Assembly (NCBI RefSeq): GCF_014230085.1
Contig: NZ_JACHVB010000060.1
Span: 140,833-204,832 of the forward strand
Direction of reading: 5' to 3'
DNA from: Ruficoccus amylovorans
GTDB taxonomy: Bacteria > Verrucomicrobiota > Verrucomicrobiia > Opitutales > Cerasicoccaceae
DNA: 64,000 bases
The notes under the pieces are model-generated. The model was given only the letters and a program-made list of their open reading frames with translations. It ran no database searches and had not been told where the DNA came from. Shown here in pieces: positions 51,569 to 60,145 of the stretch (the first letter of the stretch is position 1; each line of letters begins with the position of its first letter). A program made the position numbers and the translations under genes.

Positions 51569-52675
51569 TCACGCCTCATGCTGGCGGTTCCCGGTCGAAG
51601 CCCCACTGTCGGAGGCCTCCTGAGGGGCGGAGTGGCCGTTCTCGGCCTCCTCGTCCTCGTGGCGCTGGCGGGCAAGCTCGCGCATGTCCACGGCCATGTC
51701 GTCCTTTTCAAAGATTTCCTGCCCGAGAATGTGCTCGATGATGTCCTCCATCGTGATGACCCCGGCGGTCGAGCCGAACTCGTCCACCACCACCGCGAGC
51801 TGCTGATGACTGGAGAGGAACTTCTCCAGTGCGTGCGCGCCACTGGCGTTTTCCTGCACAAAGATCGTGGAGTGCATGATCTCGGACAGCCGCTTGCCGT
51901 CCTCGTCGTTGGCCTTGGCCTTGAGCAGGTCGCGGCGGCGCACGAGGCCAACGATGTTGTCGATGTTGCCCTCGTACACCGGCATGCGGGCAAACGGAAC
52001 GTTCGGGTGCTCGGCGAAGACCTCGCCCACGGTCTCGTCCTTATCGAAGGCGAGCACGACCGTGCGCGGAGTCATCTCGTCGATGACGCGGATCTCGTCC
52101 AGCTTGAGGGCGTTGGAAATAATCAGGCTCTCGTCCTCGGTCAGCGAGCCCTCCTTGGCGCTTTTTTCGGCTAGCAGGCGGATTTCCTCGTCGCCGATTT
52201 CCTCCACATTCTTGCGCCCTGCAATGAGCAGGATGAACCAACTGCACAGGCCCGAAATCGGCCGCATCGCCACGCGAACCGCGTGCAGCGGCATGACCAT
52301 GTGCGGCTGCATCGCCGGGCGGTAAAGCACGCCGAGGTTTTTCGGCAAAATCTCCGAAAGCAGCAGGATGCTCACGGTCATGCCCAGGGGGATGACGTAC
52401 TTGGCCGTCGGGCTCGCGCTGCCCCAGATGCTGGCCGCGAGCACGCCGCAGATGGTCGCCCCGAGGGTGTTGGCCACAGTATTGAGCGAGAGGATCGCCG
52501 AGGAGGTTTCCTCGATGTTCTGCTTGAAGGTCTCAAGCATCTCGCCCTTGCGCCGGTTGCGGGCCTTGAGCGTCTCGATCTCGGCCGCGGTGGTACTGAG
52601 AATCATAGCCTCCAGCAGCGAGCAGAAGGCGGAAACGCCCAGCGTGAAGATGACTGCCAACCAGAACGCAGTCAT
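51569..52675 (-). CDS. CNNM/CBS-domain transporter, short form
   Basis: The 368-residue protein has a CNNM membrane domain (about 1-170, FTLGVSAFCSLLEAMILSTT with ANTLGATICGVLAASIWG). A CBS pair (about 190-315) contains DEMTPRTVVLAFDKDETVGE, PVYEGNIDNIVGLVRRRDLL and LAVVVDEFGSTAGVITMED. The C-terminal CorC_HlyC domain seen in the product of 23053-24360 is missing and replaced by an acidic, low-complexity tail (RHEDEEAENGHSAPQEASDS). It probably moves or senses divalent cations. Confidence 0.88.
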   Translation of the reverse strand: MTAFWLAVIFTLGVSAFCSLLEAMILSTTAAEIETLKARNRRKGEMLETFKQNIEETSSAILSLNTVANTLGATICGVLAASIWGSASPTAKYVIPLGMTVSILLLSEILPKNLGVLYRPAMQPHMVMPLHAVRVAMRPISGLCSWFILLIAGRKNVEEIGDEEIRLLAEKSAKEGSLTEDESLIISNALKLDEIRVIDEMTPRTVVLAFDKDETVGEVFAEHPNVPFARMPVYEGNIDNIVGLVRRRDLLKAKANDEDGKRLSEIMHSTIFVQENASGAHALEKFLSSHQQLAVVVDEFGSTAGVITMEDIIEHILGQEIFEKDDMAVDMRELARQRHEDEEAENGHSAPQEASDSGASTGNRQHEA

Positions 52676-53004
52676 CGCGAGAAAACCGCTCCGGGGCGGC
52701 TACCAGGAAAAGGATCGTCGTCGTCCATGATGTGCGAAGCGGCAATCGGGGCGCGCCGTTGCGCTGGCCACCCGGCTGGGTCGCCTTCCGTGCTGGAACC
52801 GTGATTGCATCTTCATCGAGAGGTGGCGGGCGGGAAAAATATTTTTCTCAGCCTTTTGCCGTTACAAGTGATAGTAAGATAAGAGTCCCGGTCGCGGGCA
52901 AGCAAACATTTAACCGTTTACAGTTTTACAAATCCTTAGTAGCTAAAAGCCTTGACCGTTCTTGGAAGCCGGTCGTACCATCCACACTATTGATACCCTC
53001 TGCC
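52676..53004. other. divergent intergenic region, partly A/T-rich
   Basis: This 329-base gap lies between the CNNM gene (minus) and the PEGA lipoprotein gene (plus). The half near the PEGA gene is A/T-rich (about 52840-52990) and probably holds its promoter, but no clear box pair was found. No ORF, hairpin or tRNA was seen. Confidence 0.45.
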
Positions 53005-53508
53005 ATGTTCAAAAAAGTCAACCTGCTTGTTCCTGCCCTTCTAATTTCAGTCTTCGCCACCGGCTGCTCAACTTTTGAGAAAGGCTCTCCCGAGGCCGTC
53101 GAGGTGCAGAGCTTCCCCCCCGGAGCTAACGTGTACGTAAACGGTGACCTCGTCGGTCAGACCCCGTACACCGTCGAGCTGGGGCGCAAATCCACCGCCA
53201 CCGTCGAGGTCGAGAAAGACGGCTATCGCACCAAGACCGTCAGTGTCGCCCCGATCGAAAACGAAAACTCGCGGGATGTGGTGCAGTTCGGCCTGCTCCA
53301 CGAAGTCGGCTACTACCAGAGCCTCTCCCCCAACCCCATTTCCGTCCAGCTCGTCCCGAACGAGATCCCGACCTCCCGCAGCGCCGACCAGTACGGCGAA
53401 ATGCTTGAACTGATCAGCGTGGTTGACCAGCAGCGCGAAAGCGGTCAGATCGACCCCGTCGAGCACAAGTACAAGGTCGAAAAGATCATTGAATTCTATA
53501 CAGAGTAA
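53005..53508 (+). CDS. PEGA-domain lipoprotein
   Basis: From ATG 53005 the product has 167 residues. The N-terminus MFKKVNLLVPALLISVFATG ends in a lipobox (ATGC). A PEGA domain (about 32-80) shows VEVQSFPPGANVYVNGDLVG and TPYTVELGRKSTATVEVEKD, a beta-sandwich repeat common in surface proteins. The C-terminal half is helical and ends KVEKIIEFYTE. A longer frame upstream would lose the signal. It is followed by a strong terminator. Confidence 0.88.
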   Translation: MFKKVNLLVPALLISVFATGCSTFEKGSPEAVEVQSFPPGANVYVNGDLVGQTPYTVELGRKSTATVEVEKDGYRTKTVSVAPIENENSRDVVQFGLLHEVGYYQSLSPNPISVQLVPNEIPTSRSADQYGEMLELISVVDQQRESGQIDPVEHKYKVEKIIEFYTE

Positions 53509-53532
53509 GTTGTTGCTTGTTGTTATACCCCC

Positions 53533-53563
53533 GCGAAACCCGGCCCTTGTGGCCGGGTTTCGC
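53533..53563 (+). terminator. strong hairpin terminator after the PEGA lipoprotein gene
   Basis: A perfect 13-base stem GCGAAACCCGGCC (53533-53545) pairs with 53551-53563 around a 5-base loop (CTTGT). It begins 25 bases after the stop codon. The following T run is weak, but the stem is very stable. Confidence 0.85.
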
Positions 53564-53627
53564 ATTTCTGGGGGTCAGGATATTTTTAACCTTTCCAGCC
53601 GGGCAACGGTGCGCCACGCTCACCTCC

Positions 53628-54008
53628 ATGAGTGACATTCCCAGCGAGCTGAAGTACACCGAAGACCACGAATGGATTCTCGTCCAGGAGGACGGAACGG
53701 CCCTGATTGGCATCACCGATCATGCCCAGGAAAGTCTGGGGGACATCACCTTCGTTGACCTGCCCCAGGCCGGGGACAGCTTCGCCCAGGGCGAGACCTT
53801 CGGCGCGGTCGAATCGGTCAAGGCCGCCTCGGACCTGTACATGCCCGTTTCCGGCGAAATCATCGAGTCCAACCCGGACCTCGACGCCGCTCCCGAGTCC
53901 GTCAACAACGACCCCTATGGCGCCGCCTGGATGATCAAGGTCAAGGTCAGCGATCCCTCCGAGCTGGACAAGCTCCTCAACGCCGCCGCCTACGAAGCGA
54001 TCCTGTAG
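53628..54008 (+). CDS. gcvH: glycine cleavage system protein H
   Basis: GcvH carries the lipoyl arm of the glycine cleavage system. From ATG 53628 it has 126 residues, the usual length. The lipoyl-lysine is Lys65 in AVESVKAASDLYMP. The start KYTEDHEWI, GITDHAQESLGDITFVDLP and the end NNDPYGAAWMIKVKVSDP are family hallmarks. The other gcv genes are not in the window and no glycine riboswitch was seen upstream. A longer in-frame start at about 53517 lies in the terminator region and is rejected. Confidence 0.97.
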   Translation: MSDIPSELKYTEDHEWILVQEDGTALIGITDHAQESLGDITFVDLPQAGDSFAQGETFGAVESVKAASDLYMPVSGEIIESNPDLDAAPESVNNDPYGAAWMIKVKVSDPSELDKLLNAAAYEAIL

Positions 54009-54169
54009 GCAGCATTTTTCCGGCAAGCTCATTGCAGGAGTATTGGACAGTCGCCTTCCACGGAACGGGAAGGGGGGACAAGCGCATCTCTGCGCGCCGG
54101 GGCGTCTCCATGCTTACGTGCGGTCACTCATTGCGGGTATCCCTGCGAATACCGTACCGTCGCCCGAAA

Positions 54170-56782
54170 TCACATATTGGTAAAATTTCTGGAAAGTGGG
54201 ACGGCTTCCGTCCAGCTCTCTTCCAATTCGAGTGTTACGATCCGACGAATCGAACGTGAAGAGGTGCCGACCTGTATCTCGTAACTTCCAGCGTCGGCAC
54301 GCCACTGTTTGCCGTCTGCATCAAAATAGGCGAGATCCCTTGGAGACAGCATAAGGACCACGGTTTTCATTTCACCGGGCTTGAGCGCAACTTTTCTAAA
54401 GCCCTTCAGTTGGCGAACGGGTTTGTCAACCCGCGGCTTTGGGTCGTGCACATAGAGTTGCACCACCTCTTCTCCGGCACGGTTGCCGGTGTTGGCCACC
54501 TGAATGTGGACTTCAACTGTGCCATCGGCTTTCAAGCTCGCCTGGGAAAGGGCGATCTCACCGATATCAAAGGTGGTATAGGATAAGCCGTGTCCGAAAG
54601 GAAAGAGCGGCTCGATCCCCGCTTTATCAAAGTGACGGTAGCCAACATAGATACCCTCTTCGTACTTGGCCACACTTTCATTTTTCGAGTAATCGCCCGT
54701 CCCTGGAAAATTGCCATAATCCGGGTAATCGCTACGCTTGAGCGCCAGTGTGACGGGGAGCTTACCGGAGGGATTGACCTCACCGAAGAGGATGCGTGCG
54801 ATGGCCGCTCCGCCGTTTTCGCCCGGAAGCCAGGCTTCGAGCACGGCCGGGACAGCATCAACCCATTCAGACATGTCGACTGGCCCGCCATTGTTCAGGA
54901 CCACCACGGTGTTCTGATTAGCTGCGGCAATTGCGCGGATCTGTTCAGTCTGTCCCATCGGAAGGTTCATCGTACTGCGATCAATCGCCTCGCCCTCGGT
55001 TTTCAGCGTGGATGCACATACGATGGCGATATCAGCCTCTCGCGCACCAGTTACCGCCTCGGTTGCGCCCGCTGGAGCCGGCGGCATCCACTCGAGTCTG
55101 GCGAGCATCTTGTTCCGCTTGTAAAGGTATTCGAGCTCAAGCTTATAGACTTCTCCAGACTGTAGCGGGATGTCTACAAACATCAAGCGCTCACGGGAAG
55201 CCCAATTACGCTGGCGCTCGAGCACGGTTTTGCCATCGATTTTCAACTGGAAACCGTCATCGGCCATAAAGCCGAAATAGTAAACCCCAGAAACAGGCAC
55301 CGAAAGATCCGTCGTCCATCGGACGCTATACCTCTTGAGGGGGATGCCCATCTTTTGGGCAGTAATGCCTTCGAAGTCGATTTCAGGTTCAACACGGGTC
55401 AGAACAGGCTCCCCCTGATAATTCATATTCTCGAAATACTCCGCCCTGAAGCCGGAGTCGTCCGTTCCCGGCACTCTCACATAGTTGCCGGCCAATAATG
55501 TCGGTTGACGGAAAGGGTAGTAGTGGACTTTAATGGAATTACCCGCTTCCTGCTCAATACCATCGAGTATCTGAACGGTTTTAAACGGCTCTACCCTGGG
55601 GCTGCCCTCGGCGCCAATCATCAGGTCCTTGGCTGGCTGGCCGATTACGGCGATGGAACGGACTTTCTTTCGCCCAATGGGCAATACCCCCCTCTCGTTC
55701 TTGAGCAAGACGATGCTTTTTTCTGCGACTTCCTGGGCCAGTTGACTGTGTTCAGGTGCGTTTATGCGGGAGTTATCCGGCTCATGCACATGGTCGAGCA
55801 AGCCAACACGAATAATCGTCCTGAGCATGCTCTTGGCCGAGGCGTCTATGGCCTCTTGCGTGACAATCCCATTCCGTAAAGCGGTTTTGATCTCAGCGGG
55901 CGTGGCGTATTTGCCATCCGGCATTTCCAGATTGTTCCCAGCCTGCACCGAAGCGACATCATGAACCGCATGCCAATCGGAGATAACGACGCCATCAAAG
56001 CCCCAACCTTTCCGAAGGACATCCGTAAGCAGATAAGAATTTTCCGAAGCCTGAACACCGTTAACCTTGTTGTAGGAACTCATGACGGTCCAGGCACCCG
56101 CTTCCTGCACGGAGGCCCGGAAAGCTGGTAAATAGATTTCACGCAGAGCCCGCTCACTGACCTGGACATCCACAAAACTACGATCTGTTTCCTCGTTGTT
56201 CGCCGCAAAGTGCTTGGCGCAGGCTGCCACGCCGTTTGACTGCAAGCCCCGGATGTAGGGCACAGCCATGAGTGCAGTCAGGTAAGGGTCTTCGCTGAAA
56301 TATTCCCCGTTGCGTCCGCCCAACGGTGAGCGGTGGATATTAATGGCTGGCCCGAGCAGAATTTGTGAACCGGGTCCCTTGTTCAGTGTTTCGACGGCCA
56401 AGGTCTCCCCAATACGGCGCAACAGCTCGGCATCCCAGCTTGAGGCCATGGTAACACCAGAGGGAAAAGCTGTAGCTGGTCCACGCGTCTCTTTCGCTCC
56501 ACCCCGGACACCTTGCCCGGCATCCACCATCGTCATCGAAGGCACTCCGAGACGTGGAATCGGTGTCGAACCGAAACTACTACCCGCCATCAGTGATAGT
56601 TTTTCATCCTCCGTCAGTCTGTCGAACAAATCATCCACACGATCATTGAGGGGGGCGTCAGGGTCCTTATAAACTGGGGTTTTTCCGGATACAAGACCCA
56701 AACTCGCCACAAATGCCATAGCAGCGATTACTACGCAGGGCTTGACGTGTTTATTTAAGGACGAGGGTATAGTCGTAATCAT
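54170..56782 (-). CDS. GH3 beta-glucosidase with PA14 insert
   Basis: The 870-residue glycoside hydrolase has a signal peptide (about 1-33, ending GLVSGKT). The GH3 TIM-barrel (about 45-330) has AKHFAANNEETDRSF and the nucleophile Asp269 in GVVISDW. The second GH3 domain is interrupted by a PA14 carbohydrate-binding domain at about 445-580 (GFRAEYFENMNYQGEPVLTR). A fibronectin-III-like C-terminal domain follows (about 770-855, VQVANTGNRAGEEVVQLYVH). It would release glucose or related sugars in the periplasm or outside. Base composition looks lower in GC than the neighbours, with codons such as AAA/ACA, so horizontal gain is possible. Confidence 0.93.
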   Translation of the reverse strand: MITTIPSSLNKHVKPCVVIAAMAFVASLGLVSGKTPVYKDPDAPLNDRVDDLFDRLTEDEKLSLMAGSSFGSTPIPRLGVPSMTMVDAGQGVRGGAKETRGPATAFPSGVTMASSWDAELLRRIGETLAVETLNKGPGSQILLGPAINIHRSPLGGRNGEYFSEDPYLTALMAVPYIRGLQSNGVAACAKHFAANNEETDRSFVDVQVSERALREIYLPAFRASVQEAGAWTVMSSYNKVNGVQASENSYLLTDVLRKGWGFDGVVISDWHAVHDVASVQAGNNLEMPDGKYATPAEIKTALRNGIVTQEAIDASAKSMLRTIIRVGLLDHVHEPDNSRINAPEHSQLAQEVAEKSIVLLKNERGVLPIGRKKVRSIAVIGQPAKDLMIGAEGSPRVEPFKTVQILDGIEQEAGNSIKVHYYPFRQPTLLAGNYVRVPGTDDSGFRAEYFENMNYQGEPVLTRVEPEIDFEGITAQKMGIPLKRYSVRWTTDLSVPVSGVYYFGFMADDGFQLKIDGKTVLERQRNWASRERLMFVDIPLQSGEVYKLELEYLYKRNKMLARLEWMPPAPAGATEAVTGAREADIAIVCASTLKTEGEAIDRSTMNLPMGQTEQIRAIAAANQNTVVVLNNGGPVDMSEWVDAVPAVLEAWLPGENGGAAIARILFGEVNPSGKLPVTLALKRSDYPDYGNFPGTGDYSKNESVAKYEEGIYVGYRHFDKAGIEPLFPFGHGLSYTTFDIGEIALSQASLKADGTVEVHIQVANTGNRAGEEVVQLYVHDPKPRVDKPVRQLKGFRKVALKPGEMKTVVLMLSPRDLAYFDADGKQWRADAGSYEIQVGTSSRSIRRIVTLELEESWTEAVPLSRNFTNM

Positions 56783-57138
56783 CGTAAATTGATTGAAAAT
56801 TGACTCAATAGTGACGCTGATCTACTCCCAAACAGCATAGCGCGGGACGATCAGAGTTCTGGCGATTCCGGTCCCCTCCCATTCAATCTTGGCGCTCTCC
56901 AGCATGATGAGCGGTTCTCACAAAGGATCCCCACAGGGGCTGAAAGTTAAGCAACGGCAAGGGCGGCACTGGGGCAGATTCTCGCATGACGATATAGAAA
57001 CAGCTTCTTGAGGATAACAAGGAAGGCATTACAGGTCCAGTCACGGAATAACGTGACTGCTGCGGACCCATGCAAAGGCAATAGCAGGGCTATGTTTTAA
57101 AACTTCGAAAACGAGTAGCCACAGTGAACTTTTCAGAC
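56783..57138. other. intergenic region with hairpins, upstream of the GH3 gene
   Basis: This gap of 356 bases contains the GH3 promoter region near 56783-56880. At 57034-57067 it has an inverted repeat GGTCC...GGACC around CAGTCACG/CGTGACTG (57038-57045 with 57052-57059). I could not identify an ORF or RNA gene. It may contain a decayed gene fragment. Confidence 0.45.
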
Positions 57139-57140
57139 TA

Positions 57141-57366
57141 GAGCATTTTCGCTTTAATCTGTCGCCTGAGGCTGAGCTGCTTTTGAGTTCCGGCAAGGCG
57201 CTTTCATGGGAGGTTGGGCTATCAGCCCTGCCCCCATGAAAGGAACGCCGCCAAGGCTCAAAATCTGCCAGTCCTTCGGATGGGGCCTGTCTTGAAGCCC
57301 GCAGCCGCCTGGCGAGGCTTCAAGACATTTCCCCACCTCAGACGACAGATTAAAACGAAAGTTCTC
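57141..57366. mobile_element. MITE-like element with 31-base terminal inverted repeats and TA flanks
   Basis: The ends 57141-57171 (GAGCATTTTCGCTTTAATC...) and 57336-57366 are reverse complements at 27 of 31 positions. TA flanks both ends (57139-57140 and 57367-57368), which fits the TA target duplication of IS630/Tc1-like transposition. Inside are further palindromes (CTTTCATGGG with CCCATGAAAG; TCTTGAAGCC with GGCTTCAAGA). It is 226 bases long, non-coding, and lies just after the stop of the stress-protein gene. The same 12-base TAGAGCATTTTC also occurs at 6364-6375. Confidence 0.72.
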
Positions 57367-57425
57367 TAGGTACGTCAGAAGCGTTGCTAAGTCCTGCGAA
57401 GAGAATACCGTACTTGAGCCTCTTG

Positions 57426-58274
57426 CTAGCGGAAAAGCAGGATCGGCACGCGACAGCGGCGCAACAGGTCGCTGGTCGTGCTGCCGATGAGCAACTGCCG
57501 GATGCGGCTGTGCCCGTAGGCCCCCATGACCAGCAGGTCCGCGTCAACGTCCACCACGTAGTCCTCGATCGAATCCTCGACATTGCCGGTCAACACCTGG
57601 GCGTGGACATCGAAGCCGGCGGCCCGCAGCTTCGGCTCAGCCTTGGCCAGATGGCCCGAAGCCTCACCCTTACCGTGACCTTCACCCACGCTGATCAGGT
57701 GCAGTTCGAGCCCCTTGAGGAGCTTACTCTGAGCCATCCATTCGAGGGCCTTGAGGCAACTTTCCCCGCCGTCATAGGCGAAGACCACCCGTTTGACCTC
57801 GCGGTACTCGCGGTTGGTTACGAGGCAGGGCATTTTGCTGGCGCGAACCACGCGTTCCATGTTGTGCCCGAGGTGTTCCATCGCAGCCTCGGCGTTCTCA
57901 CCGCGCTTGCCCAGGATAACCAGACCGGCCTCCTGCTCCTCGTAGTCCTGAATCGCATCGACCAGGATGCCGACCTCATGGTGGAACTCGACCGGACAGT
58001 TCACTCCCGCATCGGCGAAAATCTTCAGGCCGTACTCCTTGATCATTCCGGCCTTCTGCTTCTCGATCTCGTCAAGCTGCCCCATCACCGCGGTATAGGG
58101 CGAGGCCCCAAGGCTGGCCCCAAGGTCCATCAGGAACGGAGCCTCATACTGGTGAAGGTTCGAGACGTAGAGCATATCCACCCTCGCTCCGGTCCGTCCG
58201 GCTACCCAGGCAGCATAACGGCAAGCCGTTCCGGAATAAGCGGATCCATCCGTACACAACAGCAATCGCTTCAT
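57426..58274 (-). CDS. tandem universal stress protein (two Usp domains)
   Basis: The 282-residue cytoplasmic protein has two UspA domains, about residues 1-145 and 150-282. The first starts MKRLLLCTDGSAYSGTACRY and has GLVILGKRGENAEAAMEHLG, which fits the ATP-binding GxxGxx loop. The second has VVFAYDGGESCLKALEWMA and ends VMGAYGHSRIRQLLIGSTTS with the classic Usp ATP motif. It may sense ATP or stress. It stands alone and is followed by the MITE-like element. Upstream is the small membrane gene after glgC. Confidence 0.93.
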   Translation of the reverse strand: MKRLLLCTDGSAYSGTACRYAAWVAGRTGARVDMLYVSNLHQYEAPFLMDLGASLGASPYTAVMGQLDEIEKQKAGMIKEYGLKIFADAGVNCPVEFHHEVGILVDAIQDYEEQEAGLVILGKRGENAEAAMEHLGHNMERVVRASKMPCLVTNREYREVKRVVFAYDGGESCLKALEWMAQSKLLKGLELHLISVGEGHGKGEASGHLAKAEPKLRAAGFDVHAQVLTGNVEDSIEDYVVDVDADLLVMGAYGHSRIRQLLIGSTTSDLLRRCRVPILLFR

Positions 58275-58465
58275 AGGGGTAAGATAAGTTAATAACGCGC
58301 AGGAGACAAGTGCTTTGCAACGATATGCCGCCCCATTTCCACGCCTGAAACCACCTTCGACATGGCCTCAACGCCGGGTCAAAGGGCCTTCGTGGGCAGC
58401 CCCGATCTGTAATCAACATTCAAGAAAACCGGCACGCCGCAGCCCCATCCGGGACCGGGCCGAGG

Positions 58466-58651
58466 TCAGTCCTCCTGCCGGGGCAGGTGCCCCTTGCGGA
58501 AAGAGTCTTCCTCCTTTTGCAAATGGCGGCGCAGCAGGCCCATTGCGGCGAACACCTTGAGGGCGCCGAGAAAGAGTCCCAGCGCCATCAGGGGCCCGAG
58601 CAGGTTATTGAATTCGAAAGGCTGAGCGATTGTCGCGAGGAGTGAGAGCAT
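58466..58651 (-). CDS. 61-residue membrane peptide, downstream of glgC
   Basis: The peptide has one long hydrophobic segment (LLGPLMALGLFLGALKVFAA, about 18-37) and a charged C-terminus (RRHLQKEEDSFRKGHLPRQ). It starts 5 bases after the glgC stop on the same strand, which suggests co-transcription and coupling. No family was recognised. Its role, if any, in glycogen metabolism is unknown. Confidence 0.55.
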   Translation of the reverse strand: MLSLLATIAQPFEFNNLLGPLMALGLFLGALKVFAAMGLLRRHLQKEEDSFRKGHLPRQED

Positions 58652-58656
58652 GGAGG

Positions 58657-59934
58657 CTAAGCTTGAACAACCGTTCCGCTGGGCACAACTCCCTTTTTCA
58701 TCACGATAAGCACGCCGTCACGCACGTAAACCGAACCCTCTTGCCAGTTGTCGGGCTTGCCCGCCGGGTCGAGCACGACGTTGTCGCCGATGCGGGCGTT
58801 TTTGTCGATGATGGCGTTGCGAATGCGGCAGTTGCGCCCGATCCCGAGCGGCAACTGGTGCCGGGCGGCCTCCTCGGGGGATTCCATCCAGTCCGCCCCC
58901 ATCATGACGACGTTTTCCAGGTCGCAGTTCTCACGCACCACTCCTCGGACGCCAAGCACCACACGGCGCATACGGCCGGTATCGACCAGACCGCCACCAG
59001 CGGAAAGCACGTGGTCCAGGTGGCAGTTATTAAACTTGGACGCAGGCAGGTAGCGGGCGCGGGTATAGACGGGGCGCTCCGGATCAAAGAAATTGAAGGG
59101 CGGCACATTGTCAGTCAGCGCCAGGTTGGCGTCGAAGAACGAGCGCACGGTCCCGATGTCCTCCCAGTACCCGTCGAACAGGTAGCTGACCAGCTTCTTC
59201 TTGCCCAGCAGGCTGGGGATGATCTCCTTGCCGAAGTCGGTCTGGTCGGTTTGCAGGGCCTCGTACATGACCTTCTTGCTAAAGACGTAGATCCCCATCG
59301 AGGCCAGGCACACATCCCCCTTACCCTTGGACTCACTCAGGGATTCGCGCAGGCGCTCGCTGATCAGCAGGCCATCGATCACGGCGGGATCGGTCGGCTT
59401 TTCCACAAATTCCTGGATCGTGTAGTCATCCGAAACCTTCATCACGCCCAGGCCGGTAACTTCGCTCTTGAGCACGGGCTTGGCGGCGATGGTGATGTCG
59501 GCCTTGGTCTCCAGGTGGTGCTCGACGATCTTGCGGAAGTCCATCCGGTAAAGCTGGTCGCCGGAGAGGATGAGGAAAAGGTCTTCGTCGTTGGCCCCGT
59601 AGTGGTGGAGGTTCTGGCGCACGGCGTCCGCCGTGCCCTGATACCAGTTTTCGCCGTTCTCGGTCTGTTCGGCCGAAAGAATGTCCACGAAACCGCCGCC
59701 AAAGGGGTCGAACTGGTAGGAGGACTGGATGTGGTTGTGCAGCGAGGCGGTGTTGAACTGCGTGAGGATGTGAATCTGGTTGTAGCCCGAGTTCAGGCAA
59801 TTGCTGATCGGGATGTCCACCAGCCGGTATTTGCCCGCCAGAGGCACAGCCGGTTTGCAACGTTCCTGGGTGAGGGGGTACAGACGCGTGCCGCGTCCGC
59901 CACCCATGATTACACAAATGACTTTTCTCTTCAT
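58657..59934 (-). CDS. glgC: glucose-1-phosphate adenylyltransferase
   Basis: GlgC makes ADP-glucose for glycogen or trehalose-type storage. From ATG 59934 (MKRKVICVIMGGGRGTRLYP) it has 425 residues. The nucleotide site GGGRGTRLYPLT and the PAVPLAGKYRLVDIPISNCL segment are present, as are SGDQLYRMDF, FVEKPTDP, and the left-handed beta-helix (about 300-425) with the allosteric region. A long in-frame extension upstream (53 residues) is poor in family character and is rejected. The gene diverges from glmS over 211 bases. Confidence 0.95.
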   Translation of the reverse strand: MKRKVICVIMGGGRGTRLYPLTQERCKPAVPLAGKYRLVDIPISNCLNSGYNQIHILTQFNTASLHNHIQSSYQFDPFGGGFVDILSAEQTENGENWYQGTADAVRQNLHHYGANDEDLFLILSGDQLYRMDFRKIVEHHLETKADITIAAKPVLKSEVTGLGVMKVSDDYTIQEFVEKPTDPAVIDGLLISERLRESLSESKGKGDVCLASMGIYVFSKKVMYEALQTDQTDFGKEIIPSLLGKKKLVSYLFDGYWEDIGTVRSFFDANLALTDNVPPFNFFDPERPVYTRARYLPASKFNNCHLDHVLSAGGGLVDTGRMRRVVLGVRGVVRENCDLENVVMMGADWMESPEEAARHQLPLGIGRNCRIRNAIIDKNARIGDNVVLDPAGKPDNWQEGSVYVRDGVLIVMKKGVVPSGTVVQA

Positions 59935-60145
59935 GGCAGGGCAGTAGATAGGGGTTGGCTTGATGGATACGAACGGAGCCGGGATCGTCAACTTCCGCTG
60001 GTAAAATGGCTTGCAGTCAAATTGCTTGAAAAAAACGGCGATTTCCAGATTCTTTTGAGGACCAGCCGAATTAATTAGTGAATCGTCCGCCACCGCGGAA
60101 CCAAACGGACGAGCCGGCTCTCTCTAAAACCTTTTTAGCTATCAT

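Noticed and set aside
53509..53627. Glycine riboswitch before gcvH
   Set aside because: The gap is filled mainly by the terminator hairpin of the previous gene, and no tandem aptamer is visible.
59935..60093. N-terminal extension of glgC
   Set aside because: The 53 extra residues do not fit the family, while MKRKVICVIMGGGRGTRLYP is a normal start.
60094..60145. glmS ribozyme in the leader of glmS
   Set aside because: The leader is too short, and no ribozyme core was recognised.
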